Shown: piece after piece, positions 53,145 through 62,304 of the stretch
How the letters are laid out: the number at the start of each line of letters is the position of its first letter
How positions within the stretch are numbered: position 1 is the stretch's first letter
From: a bacterium
GTDB taxonomy: Bacteria; CAIWAD01
Direction of reading: 5' to 3'
Length of the DNA: 64,000 bases
Assembly: GCA_030429345.1 (NCBI GenBank)
Contig: JAUIFJ010000007.1
Coordinates: forward strand, 62,001-126,000
Notes under the pieces: generated by a model
What the model was told of the DNA's origin: nothing
The model's input: only the letters and a program-made list of their open reading frames with translations
The model's database searches: none
Made by a program: the position numbers and the translations under genes

Positions 53145-56100
53145 TCATTTCAGCAGAAGGATCTTGCGGCTCTGCAGCTGCCCCCCGCTGCGGGCGCGGA
53201 CGATGTATACGCCGCTCGGCAGGGAGCGCCCGTCGACGCCCAGCCAGTACTCGCCTGCCGGCAGGCGACTGTCGACCAGGTCCTGCACGCGCTGCCCCAG
53301 CATGTTGTAGACGGCGGCCTGCAGTCTTCCCTCCCGGGGCAGTTCCACGCGCAGGCGGGTCTGCGGATTGAAGGGATTGGGCGCGGCGGCATCCAGCACG
53401 AAGCCCGCGGGGCGTGTGACAGGCGGTTCCTCCACGGCGACGGAGGGATCCGCCTCCAGGCGCAGGTTGTCGGCGAAATAGCCGATGCGCAGGCCGCTGT
53501 CATCCATGTCGGCGGCCATGCGGAAGCGGAGCCGCAGTTCCGCCTCGCCCAGCCAGGCATCCAGCGGGAATGAGGCCCCCGTCCAGGTGGCGATCACCCC
53601 GCCGCGCTCGGCCAGCTGCTCCCACTGGTTTCCGTCGGCGCTGGCCTCGATGTATACGAAATCCATGCCCGGCTGCATGAAGACCTGTTCGTCGAGCACC
53701 AGCCAGGCGGAGGTCGCCTGGGACAGGTCGAAGCTTCCCGGTACGAGCGCAATGCCGTTCGAACCGGCCTCGTAGAAGCCGTCGCTCGAACTGCCCAGGG
53801 CGAAGCTTCCCCCCGGGGAGACGCGGTTGTCCTGGATCGCCCATTCCCCGCTCAGCTCCCAGCCTGCGCTGTCGCCGCTCTCGAAGTCGTCGATCGGCTG
53901 GCGCTGGCCGAGGCTGGCGACGGCGATCCCGCTGTAGCCCACGTTGGCGGCCTGTGATGCATCGGTGGCCTTCAGGCGATACTCGAGTTCCCCCGTTCCG
54001 CCGAAGTCAAGAGGACCGGACCAGCTCCAGCGTGATCCCGCCTCTTCCAGGGCGGCCTGCGTGATCCAGTCGCCTCCTTCGAGCCGCGCTTCCAGTTCGA
54101 CGACGGCCAGGCCCAGGTTGTCCTCGGCTTCCGCTTCTACCGTGATCCATCCGCTCGCGCCGATCAGGTCCACCGGCGCTTGCAGGAACGCGGCCACGGG
54201 CGCTTCGCTGTCCGCGCCAAGCCGGAAACGATGCCAGCCTTCCGCCGGTTCCAGCACCTCGACATTTCCGCTGAACAGGCCTTCGACGCGGTAGTCGACG
54301 ACCGTCCCTTCGGAGAAGGGCCCGGGAATCGCTCCCTGCCAGGATCCGGGAGTCTCGCCGGCCGCAAGGGGCAGGCTTGTTTCCGGCCCTTCGTCCAGAC
54401 GATAGACCAGGATCAGGCTGTTCAGCTCGAGCAGGCTTTCCAACTGCAGCTCCAGCGGGATCTGCTCCTGCCCCGTATCCTCGGAATCCGCCTGCGGCAG
54501 GTGATGCATGACCGGAAGCGGAGCAAGGCCCAGCAGTTGGAAGTCGTCCAGGTACCACCCATCCAGCGGCTGCATGAAGCCGCTGAAAAAGTTGAAGCGC
54601 AGCTGCAGGCGATCGCCGGGCTGCAGGCTGCCGGGCAGGAGCACACTGAGGGACTGCCAGTCGAACATGCCTCCCGACCACCCCGGCTGGCCGCTTTGGG
54701 GCTGACTGGAATAGAGGATGCCGGAATAGCCGCTGCGCGGCTCAAGCAGCTGCCAGTCGCCCCCACTGGGTTTCCACTCCAGGTTCCCGCCATCTTCGTT
54801 GGTGTGGCTGTCCATGAAATACGCCAGGGACAGCGCGGGGTAGGCATGGTCCAGGACGACCCAGTCCGAACTCTGGAGCACAGACCAGTCCTGGGTGGGA
54901 TAGGCTCCATCCAGGTTTGTCCCCAGGGCTGCTGTGCCGCTGTGCGCCGAGCCCGGTCCGCTGCTGACCTCCCCCCATTCCCAGGATCCGCCCAGCGAGA
55001 AGCCTTCCGGCCCCTCTTCGAAATCCAGCAGCAGGGGCGGCGTGCCGCCAACGGCAATCCGGTAGGGACCTTCAGCGCCATCGGGGGGACTGCTGACATC
55101 GCCCAGTGCGGCGTATACGTCGACCAGGCTGTTGTCCGGCTGCCCGGGCAGTTCGGCGTTCCAGGTGAACCCCTCCTGCTCCATCACAATGCTCTGCCAG
55201 TCGCCGCCGTCTACACGGTAGCGCAACTCCATTTCATCCTGGATGATCAAGGGGGGCAGCTCTCCAAGGACACCCAGGCTGGTTGGCTGGTTTGCCGGAA
55301 TCCAGAGCGCCGGCTCGAAGAGCGTGAAATGGAAAAACTCCCAGGCCGCCTCGCTGCCGATGCCGTGTGCGTTGAAGGCGGCGTCGATCTCTTCCCAGTG
55401 CGGGGTCTGGTCGCCCAGGTCGCCGTTGTCGTCGTCGGCCAGCAGCACTTCGATGTAGTACTCGAAGAAGGCGCGTCCCGTGTTGTTGTCGTCGGGCGCG
55501 CCCCAGCGGGCGAAGTGGTGCAGCGGACGCGCCGCCTGAAGGCCGATGGCCTGGCGCAGGTCCCACATGGCCCCGCCGACGATCTGGCCGTCGTAGTGCA
55601 CTTCCGGAAGAATGTCCTCGGGATACCGCCGGGTATTCTCCAGCGCGCGAAGGGTCCATCCCGGTGATACAAAATCCACATCCTGCAGGTAGACGGCGGT
55701 CACATCGGCCAGGCCCTCGTGGAGTGCCCCGTTCGTCATGCCCTGTCCGACGCCGGCCTGCTGGTACTGGCGATGATTGATCCCGTGGCCGTATTCGTGA
55801 TACACCACTCCGGCGATCTGCCCCGTGTTCGGACAGCCGCCGCCGGCCGAGTAGAAATTGATCGTATTGGCGCTGGGGCTGTAGAAGGCATTGCAGGTCT
55901 GGGAAATGTTCACGTTGACCGGCATGGGGGCGTCCTGGCCGGTGAAGGAGGGATCCAGCTCCTTGATCCATTCGTATACGCGGTTGGTGTGGACATAGCC
56001 GTCTCGTTCGGCGATGTGCGCCAGCCCGGAGACGAAGAGCGTGTCGCCCTCGCCCAGCTGCACGGCATCGTAGTAGCCGGAAACGCCGTCCATGCGGTTG

Positions 56101-57020
56101 ACGGCCGCGTACTCGCCCGCCAGCTCGACGCCGACCCACCAGGGACCCTCGCCGTCGGTTTCCGCGCTGAAGGAGCCGTCGGCGCCGGTGACAACGGTCT
56201 CGCCGTCTACATCGATGCGCAGATTGGCGCCGGGCATCAGGCTCAGGCCGTCCGATGGCTGCTGCTCCTCGGCCAGAATGCAGACATGGCCGTTCAGGTG
56301 ATACACTCCCGGCCTCGCCCAGAGCACCTCGCCGCTTTCCGCCGAGAGCCAGACCACGGCGGCCAGGGAAGGATCGGAAGGCTCCAGGTGATACGCGCGC
56401 GCCGCCTCGAAACGCAGCTCGTCTTCCCCGTAGATGGGCAGGAGCGCCTTGCCTGTCTCGTGGACCGTGGCAAGCGGATCGAGGCCGGCAGCCAGGTCGC
56501 GGGCGCGTTTCAACAACTCCCGCGCCGAATGATGCTCGACGACGGAGGGCAAATCGGCAGGCGTATCACAGCCGAAAGCCAGCACGCGCCCCTCGGGCGA
56601 GACCCGGAACAGCAGGTCCTGGTCGAAGAGAGGCCAGCCATCGGCCAGGATGCGGAAGTCGGCGATCCACAACCGCCCCCGCAGCGCGATGTGCCGCGCC
56701 TCGATCCCGGCGACCGGGAACAGCTGCGGCCTGTCCGCCATGAAGCGACGCAGACGCTCTTCCAGGTCTTCCGCGTCGAGGATGTCGCCACCGGGAAGAT
56801 CCAGGGCCGCCGGGAAGATCCTGTGCGGCGAGGGGTGAAAACGGTCCCAGTCCAGGATCCGGCTGCCCGGGTATTCCCGCAGGAACTCGGCCCATGGCGC
56901 GCTCAGCTTCTGCTGCTCGGCCAGGATGTTCTGCGGCTTGGGCAGTTCGCGGTATTCAAGGGCGGACAGGGTGCCGGCACCGAGCAGCAGCGCCAGGGCA
57001 GCAATCGTGGGGAAAGCCAT
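53145..57020 (-). CDS. Secreted M36-like (fungalysin/thermolysin type) metalloprotease with C-terminal sorting domain
   Basis: The protein is about 1291 aa from ATG 57020, preceded by CAGGAG and a signal peptide (FPTIAALALLLGAGTLSA). An FTP/PepSY-like propeptide region (AGIEARHIALRGRLWIADFR, DLLFRVSPEGRVLAFG) precedes the catalytic site VVYHEYGHGINHR (HExxH) and the third ligand in ALHEGLADVTAVYL. Several beta-sandwich domains follow, including MAM/concanavalin-like ones (WYLDDFQLLGL). The last 80 residues (APNPFNPQTRLRVELPREGR, SGVYIVRARSGG) are a type-A sorting/FlgD-like domain. Secretion and surface display are inferred. The upstream box pair TTGCCC-17-TATTGT is a possible promoter. Confidence 0.88.
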   Translation of the reverse strand: MAFPTIAALALLLGAGTLSALEYRELPKPQNILAEQQKLSAPWAEFLREYPGSRILDWDRFHPSPHRIFPAALDLPGGDILDAEDLEERLRRFMADRPQLFPVAGIEARHIALRGRLWIADFRILADGWPLFDQDLLFRVSPEGRVLAFGCDTPADLPSVVEHHSARELLKRARDLAAGLDPLATVHETGKALLPIYGEDELRFEAARAYHLEPSDPSLAAVVWLSAESGEVLWARPGVYHLNGHVCILAEEQQPSDGLSLMPGANLRIDVDGETVVTGADGSFSAETDGEGPWWVGVELAGEYAAVNRMDGVSGYYDAVQLGEGDTLFVSGLAHIAERDGYVHTNRVYEWIKELDPSFTGQDAPMPVNVNISQTCNAFYSPSANTINFYSAGGGCPNTGQIAGVVYHEYGHGINHRQYQQAGVGQGMTNGALHEGLADVTAVYLQDVDFVSPGWTLRALENTRRYPEDILPEVHYDGQIVGGAMWDLRQAIGLQAARPLHHFARWGAPDDNNTGRAFFEYYIEVLLADDDNGDLGDQTPHWEEIDAAFNAHGIGSEAAWEFFHFTLFEPALWIPANQPTSLGVLGELPPLIIQDEMELRYRVDGGDWQSIVMEQEGFTWNAELPGQPDNSLVDVYAALGDVSSPPDGAEGPYRIAVGGTPPLLLDFEEGPEGFSLGGSWEWGEVSSGPGSAHSGTAALGTNLDGAYPTQDWSVLQSSDWVVLDHAYPALSLAYFMDSHTNEDGGNLEWKPSGGDWQLLEPRSGYSGILYSSQPQSGQPGWSGGMFDWQSLSVLLPGSLQPGDRLQLRFNFFSGFMQPLDGWYLDDFQLLGLAPLPVMHHLPQADSEDTGQEQIPLELQLESLLELNSLILVYRLDEGPETSLPLAAGETPGSWQGAIPGPFSEGTVVDYRVEGLFSGNVEVLEPAEGWHRFRLGADSEAPVAAFLQAPVDLIGASGWITVEAEAEDNLGLAVVELEARLEGGDWITQAALEEAGSRWSWSGPLDFGGTGELEYRLKATDASQAANVGYSGIAVASLGQRQPIDDFESGDSAGWELSGEWAIQDNRVSPGGSFALGSSSDGFYEAGSNGIALVPGSFDLSQATSAWLVLDEQVFMQPGMDFVYIEASADGNQWEQLAERGGVIATWTGASFPLDAWLGEAELRLRFRMAADMDDSGLRIGYFADNLRLEADPSVAVEEPPVTRPAGFVLDAAAPNPFNPQTRLRVELPREGRLQAAVYNMLGQRVQDLVDSRLPAGEYWLGVDGRSLPSGVYIVRARSGGQLQSRKILLLK

Positions 57021-57139
57021 GGGGGCTTCTCCTGGTGTTTGGTGGAACCGTACGGGGGTTTGCCTTCTGCCGAGGGGCAGAGTCCCATACAATACTTCAC
57101 GAAGGGCTTTGGGGCAAAGGGGGAGCTCTGCCGGAAGAC

Positions 57140-58432
57140 TCACTCCAGGAACTTCCCACTCATCAGCGCCTCTTCCGGGCTGTGCAGCCGCACCCGGCGC
57201 AACTCCCCGGCCGCGGCTACCCCTGAGGGCAGCTCGACACGGATGTAGTTGTCCGTGTAGCCGTATACATGCTCGCCGATCTGCCGCTCCTCTACCAGAA
57301 CCCGGGCCTCCAGGCCCTCGTGTTTCCTGTGGAAGGCGGCCATCTTCTCTTCGCCCAGGCGGATCAGCTCGCGGCAGCGGCGCTTGCGCTCGGCGGGAGG
57401 GACGGCTCCTGCGAAGCTTGTGGCACGGGTGCCGCGGCGCTCGCTGTAGGGGAAGACGTGCAGGCGGCTAAAGGGGCGCCCGGCGATGAAGGCCTTCGTC
57501 TGCTCGAAGTCCTCTTCGCTTTCCCCGGGAAAGCCGACGATCAGGTCCGTACCCAGACCCAGGCCATCGATTGCAGCAAGGCGGTCGAAGAGCCGCTCCA
57601 GGCCTCCGCGGTCAATGCGGCGTCGCATCAGGGAGAGGACGTGATCGCTGGCGCTTTGGATCGGCGCGTGCAGGTGGGCGCAGACCTTCTCTTCCTGCTC
57701 GATCAGTTCGACCAGCGCTCGGCTGATGTCCCAGGGCTCGATGCTGCTGATGCGAATCCGCTGCAGGCCTTCGACGGAAAGCAGTTGCCGCAGCAGGGAG
57801 GGCAGGCTGCCGCCGATGTCCTGGCCATAATCCCCGATGTGCACGCCGGTCAGCACAATCTCCCGGTAGCCCAGATCCGCCAGGTGGCGCGCCTGGCGCA
57901 GGATGTCCTCCGGCAGCAGGCTGCGGCTGCGACCGCGGGTGAAGGGCACGATGCAGTAGGTGCAGAAAACGTCGCAGCCGTCCTGGATCTTCAGTGTGGC
58001 CCGGGTGCGCTTCTCGAAGTCGGCGACTTCCAGGTACTCCCGGTCCTCGCGGCCGCCCGGGCGTGATACACGGACGACAGGACTGTCCTGCTTGGCCAGC
58101 TCCGGGATCTGCGCCGGCAGGTCCTGTTTCTCGCGATTCCCCAGGACGAAGTCCACTCCCGGAATCCCCGCGATCTCGGAGGCCGCTGTCTGCGTGTAGC
58201 ACCCCGTGACCACGATCACCGATTCGGGATTGCCCTTGACGGCGGCGCGAATCGCCTGCCTCGCCTTCTGGTCGGCGCGGTCCGTGACGCTGCAGGTGTC
58301 GATCAACTGCAGGTCGGCCTCGTCGGCCTTCTGTACGACACGGTAGCCCAGGGCGCGGAACTGGCCGACGACGGCCTCCGTCTCGTACTGGTTGAGGCGG
58401 CAACCCAGGGTATGAAAGGCAATGGTTGGCAT
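57140..58432 (-). CDS. mtaB: tRNA t6A37 methylthiotransferase MtaB
   Basis: The protein is 430 aa. The N-terminal UPF0004 domain starts IAFHTLGCRLNQYETEAV, with cysteines at TCSVT and VVTGCYTQ for the auxiliary cluster. The radical-SAM cluster is DGCDVFCTYCIVPFTRGRSR (CxxxCxxC). A C-terminal TRAM domain is present (VEERQIGEHVYGYTDNYIRV). The HTLGCRLN start distinguishes MtaB from MiaB and RimO. It adds a methylthio group to t6A37 in tRNAs reading ANN codons. Its upstream region is the palindromic repeat array. Confidence 0.95.
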   Translation of the reverse strand: MPTIAFHTLGCRLNQYETEAVVGQFRALGYRVVQKADEADLQLIDTCSVTDRADQKARQAIRAAVKGNPESVIVVTGCYTQTAASEIAGIPGVDFVLGNREKQDLPAQIPELAKQDSPVVRVSRPGGREDREYLEVADFEKRTRATLKIQDGCDVFCTYCIVPFTRGRSRSLLPEDILRQARHLADLGYREIVLTGVHIGDYGQDIGGSLPSLLRQLLSVEGLQRIRISSIEPWDISRALVELIEQEEKVCAHLHAPIQSASDHVLSLMRRRIDRGGLERLFDRLAAIDGLGLGTDLIVGFPGESEEDFEQTKAFIAGRPFSRLHVFPYSERRGTRATSFAGAVPPAERKRRCRELIRLGEEKMAAFHRKHEGLEARVLVEERQIGEHVYGYTDNYIRVELPSGVAAAGELRRVRLHSPEEALMSGKFLE

Positions 58433-58458
58433 ATGGGTTAAATGGTCTCGCTATGATC

Positions 58459-58722
58459 TGAATGATCCGCCGCATTCTGCGACGGCCTTATGCAGCGACC
58501 GCTACGCGGTCGGTGCAACGACCCCGCTTTATTTTGAATGATCCGTCGCATTCTGCGACGGCCTTATGCAGCGACCGCTACGCGGTCGGTGCAACGACCC
58601 CGCTTTATTTTGAATGATCCGTCGCATTCTGCGACGGCCTTATGCAGCGACCGCTACGCGGTCGGTGCAACGACCCCGTAGGGGTCGCTGCTTCTAGCCG
58701 TCGCAGAATGCGACGGATCATT
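58459..58722. repeat. Tandem 76-bp palindromic repeats with an inverted end copy
   Basis: Units start at 58459, 58535 and 58611 (two full 76-bp units and a third truncated after CGACCCCG). Each carries two triloop hairpins: CCGTCGCA-TTC-TGCGACGG and CGACCGC-TAC-GCGGTCG. The third runs into CGACCCC-GTA-GGGGTCG (58671-58687) and an inverted copy of the unit start at 58697-58722, so 58612-58722 can fold as one large cruciform. No ORF is present in the 391-bp gap 58433-58823. Confidence 0.9.
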
Positions 58723-58729
58723 AAATCAT

Positions 58730-58748
58730 CCCGCCGCTACGCGGCGGG
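58730..58748. repeat. Triloop hairpin next to the array
   Basis: CCCGCCGC-TAC-GCGGCGGG is a perfect 8-bp stem of the same triloop style as the array units. It lies between the array and the rpsA terminator. Confidence 0.8.
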
Positions 58749-58762
58749 CATCCAATGAAACG

Positions 58763-58798
58763 AAAACGGCCCGACCCTTTGCAGGATCGGGCCGTTTG
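58763..58798 (-). terminator. Terminator of rpsA
   Basis: A perfect 10-bp stem AACGGCCCGA/TCGGGCCGTT sits 26 bp after the rpsA stop, followed on the minus strand by UUUUCGUUUC. Confidence 0.85.
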
Positions 58799-58823
58799 GT
58801 GTACGTGTGACAAAAGGGAAGAA

Positions 58824-60833
58824 CTATTCGCTCTTTTCCTCGTCGCCGCCCTCTTCGGCAGGAGTCTCGGGAGCGGCGGGCTCCTCGGCGGGGGCCTCCG
58901 AGGCGGGGGCCTCCGAGGCGGGGGCCTCCGCAGAAGGGGCCTCTTCGGCAGATGCTTCAGGGGCAGGAGCAGCGGGCTTCTGGCCGCCCTTGCCCAGACC
59001 GGCCTTCTTGAAAGCGTCGGCCATGGCGCCGCCACCGCTTCCTCCGCCGCCCTGGCGCTGACGGGTCTGGAAGTCGGCAACGCTCTTCTGCTCGGCGTTC
59101 ATCTTGTCCGGAGTGGCCAGGATGACCTTCTTGTTGTTGCGATCATATTCCAGGATGCGGAAGACATGCTTGGCGCCTTCCGCGGCCTCGATCTTGTTCC
59201 CTTCCTCGTCCATCAGCTTCATCTTGGAATTGGGAACGAAACCTTCCAGGCCGTGGGGCAGGGTCACGATGACGCCCTTGTCGATGACCTTCTCGATCTC
59301 GCATTCCAGCTGGCTGCCGACGCCGAACTCGTTCTCGAAGTGCTCCCAGGGATTCTCCTGCAGCTGCTTCACGCCCAGGGCGATGCGGCGCTCGTCCTGG
59401 TTGAACTCGAGCACCTTGACCTGGATCTTGTCGTCCTTCTTGACGACCTCGCCCGGGTGGCGCAGCTTGCGGGTCCAGCTGAGGTCGCTGATGTGGATCA
59501 GGCCCTCGATGCCGGCTTCCAGCTCGACGAAGACGCCGAAGGGAACGATGTCGCGCACCGTGCCCTCGTGGATGCTCTCCGGCGTGTACTTGTCGGCGAA
59601 CTCTTCCCAGGGATTGCTTTCCGTCTGCTTCAGGCCGAGGCTGATCTTGCGCTCGTCCTTGCGCACGTCCAGCACCATGACCTCGACCTCCTGGCCGACG
59701 CTGAGCAGCTGACTCGGGTGCTTGACATGCTGGGTCCAGCTCATCTCGCTGATGTGGATCAGGCCCTCGACGCCCTGGGCCAGCTCGACGAAAGCACCGT
59801 AGCGGGTCAGGCTGACCACTTTGCCCTGCACCTTGGTGCCGGCGGGGAACTTCTCGTCGACATCGTTCCAGGGGTGGGTCTGCAGCTGCTTGTAGCCGAT
59901 GGAGATGCGGTTCCGCTCGCGGTCGAAGTTGAGAATCTTGACCGTGATCTTCTGGTCCAGGCTGACCACCTCGCTGGGGTGGTTGATGCGGCCGTAGCTC
60001 AGGTCGGTGATGTGCAGCAGGCCGTCGACACCGCCCAGATCGACGAAGACGCCGAAGTTGGTGATGTTCTTGACCACGCCCTCTCGCACCTGGCCGACTT
60101 CCAGCTCGCTCAGGACCTTCTCGCGGATCTCGCGCATATCCTCTTCGATGAGCACCTTGCGGCTGACGACGATGTTCTTGCGCAGGTCGTTAATCTTGAC
60201 GATGCGGAAGTCCATCTTCTTGCCGATCAGGCTGTCGAAGTCGCGGACGGGGTGGATGTCGACCTGGGAACCGGGCAGGAAGGCCACGATGCCCATCACG
60301 TCGACCTCGAGACCGCCCTTGATGCGGCGGATCACGCGGCCCTCGATGATTTCCGCGTCGCGCTCCAGGTCCTTGAGGCGGATCCAGGTGCGCTCGGTGT
60401 CGGCGCGCTTCTTGGACAGCTGAAGCATGCCGTTCTCGTTCTCGAACTTCTCGATGAAGACGTCGATGGCGTCTCCCACCTTCAGTTCCTTGGGATCGTC
60501 GAATTCGTCGATGCCGACCCAGCCTTCGGACTTGAAGCCGATGTCGACGGCCACGTCACGATCCGTGATACGGACAATGCGGCCTTCGGCAATCGTGTTT
60601 TCCGAGCTGTTCTGCAGGGTCTCCTCGTACATGCCTTCCAGCTCGGCGCGCTCGCTCTCGCTGTAGGCGTCGCCGGAAAAGAGGTCCTCGTCCTCGGCGA
60701 ACATGTCGTCGTCGTTCTCCTCCACGGCGGGGGCGGGAGTCCCGGCAGCGCTCGCCTCGACAGCCGTTTCCTCGGCCGCGGTCTCGGGAGCGTTTTCCTG
60801 CGTCTCTTCGGGTCGGGTGGTTTCTTCGGACAT
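58824..60833 (-). CDS. rpsA: 30S ribosomal protein S1
   Basis: The protein is about 669 aa from ATG 60833 (SEETTRPEETQE); an in-frame ATG at 60854 is equally possible. An acidic N-terminal extension of about 70 residues precedes six S1 OB-fold repeats (GRIVRITDRDVAVDIGFKSE, GVVKNITNFGVFVDLGGVDG, GKVVSLTRYGAFVELAQGVE, GTVRDIVPFGVFVELEAGIE and others). The tail is unusually long, rich in Ala, Pro and Glu, with short SEAPA repeats and a preceding GGGGSGGG linker. It recruits mRNA to the 30S subunit. The tracked ORF to 61652 antisenses plsC and is not real. Confidence 0.96.
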   Translation of the reverse strand: MSEETTRPEETQENAPETAAEETAVEASAAGTPAPAVEENDDDMFAEDEDLFSGDAYSESERAELEGMYEETLQNSSENTIAEGRIVRITDRDVAVDIGFKSEGWVGIDEFDDPKELKVGDAIDVFIEKFENENGMLQLSKKRADTERTWIRLKDLERDAEIIEGRVIRRIKGGLEVDVMGIVAFLPGSQVDIHPVRDFDSLIGKKMDFRIVKINDLRKNIVVSRKVLIEEDMREIREKVLSELEVGQVREGVVKNITNFGVFVDLGGVDGLLHITDLSYGRINHPSEVVSLDQKITVKILNFDRERNRISIGYKQLQTHPWNDVDEKFPAGTKVQGKVVSLTRYGAFVELAQGVEGLIHISEMSWTQHVKHPSQLLSVGQEVEVMVLDVRKDERKISLGLKQTESNPWEEFADKYTPESIHEGTVRDIVPFGVFVELEAGIEGLIHISDLSWTRKLRHPGEVVKKDDKIQVKVLEFNQDERRIALGVKQLQENPWEHFENEFGVGSQLECEIEKVIDKGVIVTLPHGLEGFVPNSKMKLMDEEGNKIEAAEGAKHVFRILEYDRNNKKVILATPDKMNAEQKSVADFQTRQRQGGGGSGGGAMADAFKKAGLGKGGQKPAAPAPEASAEEAPSAEAPASEAPASEAPAEEPAAPETPAEEGGDEEKSE

Positions 60834-60888
60834 TGGGTTTTCCTTGTTGGTCATTGGTTTCTCATACGCCTTCCGGCGCGAACCGCGC

Positions 60889-60916
60889 AAGGTAGCGGTT
60901 TTCGTGCAGATGTAAA
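60889..60916 (-). promoter_or_regulatory. Sigma-70-type promoter of rpsA
   Basis: The minus strand has TTTACA, a 16-bp spacer and TACCTT, the best -35 match in the window. The start is predicted near 60882, giving a leader of 28 or 49 nt depending on the start codon. Confidence 0.7.
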
Positions 60917-60976
60917 GGGGATGTGGCGCGCTGCCTGCCCCAGGGCGGGAAAGCAGCGGAAGCAAGAAAGCCGGAG

Positions 60977-61618
60977 CTAGTCCCGCGGGTCTTGCAGAAC
61001 CTCCATTCCCGCCTGGCGGGCCGCCTGCTCGATGGGTTCCCGCACCTTGGCCGCCATGGCCGGATAGGCCGCAGGCCCCTTGAGGCCCGTCGATCGCAGC
61101 TGGTCGTATTCCAGCACCTGTCCGAAGACCAGCTGCACCTCGGGCCGCTTTCCGAAGAGGCGGCCTTTCTGCCAGGTGCCGTGCAGCATTACCGGCAGCA
61201 CCGGGCTGCGGCTCAGGGAGCTGACCATGCCGATGCCCTTGCGAAAGGGGCGCAGGCGGCCATCCTTGCTGCGGGTGCCTTCGGGAAAGAAGATCAGGTC
61301 CCGCCCGCCGCCAAGGGTGCGGCGCACGGCCTTCATGGCGCTCTGGTCGACGACGCCGCGTTCGATGGGGATGGTGTTGAGGGTCCGCAGCAGCCAACCG
61401 AAGGGCCCGAAGGAAAAGAGCTCCTTCTTGGCCAGGAAGAAAATTTCCCGCGGCAAGGCGCAGGCGATGACGACGGGATCCCAGTTGCTCTGGTGATTGG
61501 AGGCCAGGATCACGCCGCGATCCGGCGGCAGGTGCTGCAGCCCTTCGACCTTGACGCGGTAGTGCAGGCGGATCCAGAGGCCGACCGTGACATGCGCCAG
61601 CCGGTAGAAGAGTCTCAC
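60977..61618 (-). CDS. plsC: 1-acyl-sn-glycerol-3-phosphate acyltransferase
   Basis: The protein is 213 aa from GTG 61618, overlapping the cmk stop as GTGA. Acyltransferase motifs are NHQSNWD near residue 41, IPIERG (block II) and FFPEGTRSKDG (block III). One N-terminal hydrophobic segment suits membrane association. It makes phosphatidic acid from lysophosphatidate. The order cmk-plsC-rpsA is common in bacteria. An early-terminator-free gap leads to the separate rpsA promoter. Confidence 0.93.
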   Translation of the reverse strand: MRLFYRLAHVTVGLWIRLHYRVKVEGLQHLPPDRGVILASNHQSNWDPVVIACALPREIFFLAKKELFSFGPFGWLLRTLNTIPIERGVVDQSAMKAVRRTLGGGRDLIFFPEGTRSKDGRLRPFRKGIGMVSSLSRSPVLPVMLHGTWQKGRLFGKRPEVQLVFGQVLEYDQLRSTGLKGPAAYPAMAAKVREPIEQAARQAGMEVLQDPRD

Positions 61619-62304
61619 GTCTCCTCCGCCCGCAGGCGTTCGCGCACGACATCGACGATCGCCTGGATCTGCTGCCGGATCGTCAGTCCGCCCGTGTCGA
61701 GCAGCCGCGCGTCTTCCGCCTGCCGCAGCGGACCGGCCGAGCGCTCGCGGTCCCGCCTGTCCCGCTCCTCCAGTTCGCGGACCAGCTGCTCCAGGTCGGC
61801 CGCCTGACCGCGCTCTTCCAGCTCCAGCTGCCGACGCCGCGCCCGTTCGCGGGAGCTGGCCACCAGGAAGAACTTGAAGAGCGCGTCCGGAAAGACCACG
61901 GTGCCGATGTCCCGGCCATCGATCACGCAGGAGCCCTCGCTGCCGATGCGTCGCTGCAGGCGCACCATTGTCTCACGCACGGAAGGCATGGCGCAGACCG
62001 GCCCCATGGTGGTCGAGATGCGGTTTTCGCGGATCTTCCCGCTGACATCTTCTCCCGAGAGGTAGACGCGCTGCGTGCCCTCCTCGTCCCAGTCCAGCGA
62101 AATGCCGTGCTGTTCCAGCCAGGGGGCGACGCCCTCTTCCCGCCCGTAGTCCGCTCCGGCCTCCAGCAGGCGCAGCATGAAGGCGCGGTACATGGCTCCC
62201 GTATCCAGGTAGCGGATGCCGAGGGCCTGCGCGACCCCGCGGGCGGTCGTGCTCTTGCCGCTGGCGGCGGGACCGTCGATGGCGATCTGGTAGACCGGGC
62301 TCAC
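61615..62304 (-). CDS. cmk: Cytidylate kinase
   Basis: The protein is about 229 aa from GTG 62304, overlapping the rluB stop as GTGA. The P-loop is AIDGPAASGKSTTARGVAQ near residue 9. YLDTGAMYRAFMLRL and CVIDGRDIGTVVFPDALFKF are the CMP-binding and Walker-B-like motifs, and SSRERARRRQLELEERG is the lid. It phosphorylates CMP and dCMP. The start choice rests on the overlap; no ATG fits. Confidence 0.95.
   Translation of the reverse strand: MSPVYQIAIDGPAASGKSTTARGVAQALGIRYLDTGAMYRAFMLRLLEAGADYGREEGVAPWLEQHGISLDWDEEGTQRVYLSGEDVSGKIRENRISTTMGPVCAMPSVRETMVRLQRRIGSEGSCVIDGRDIGTVVFPDALFKFFLVASSRERARRRQLELEERGQAADLEQLVRELEERDRRDRERSAGPLRQAEDARLLDTGGLTIRQQIQAIVDVVRERLRAEET

Noticed and set aside
58459-58722. 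CRISPR array
   Set aside because: Whole 76-bp units repeat without unique spacers, and no cas genes are present.
60834-61652. N-terminal extension of the rpsA ORF to 61652
   Set aside because: It covers plsC in another frame of the same strand, has shadow-like Arg/Gly/Pro-rich composition, and lies upstream of the rpsA promoter.
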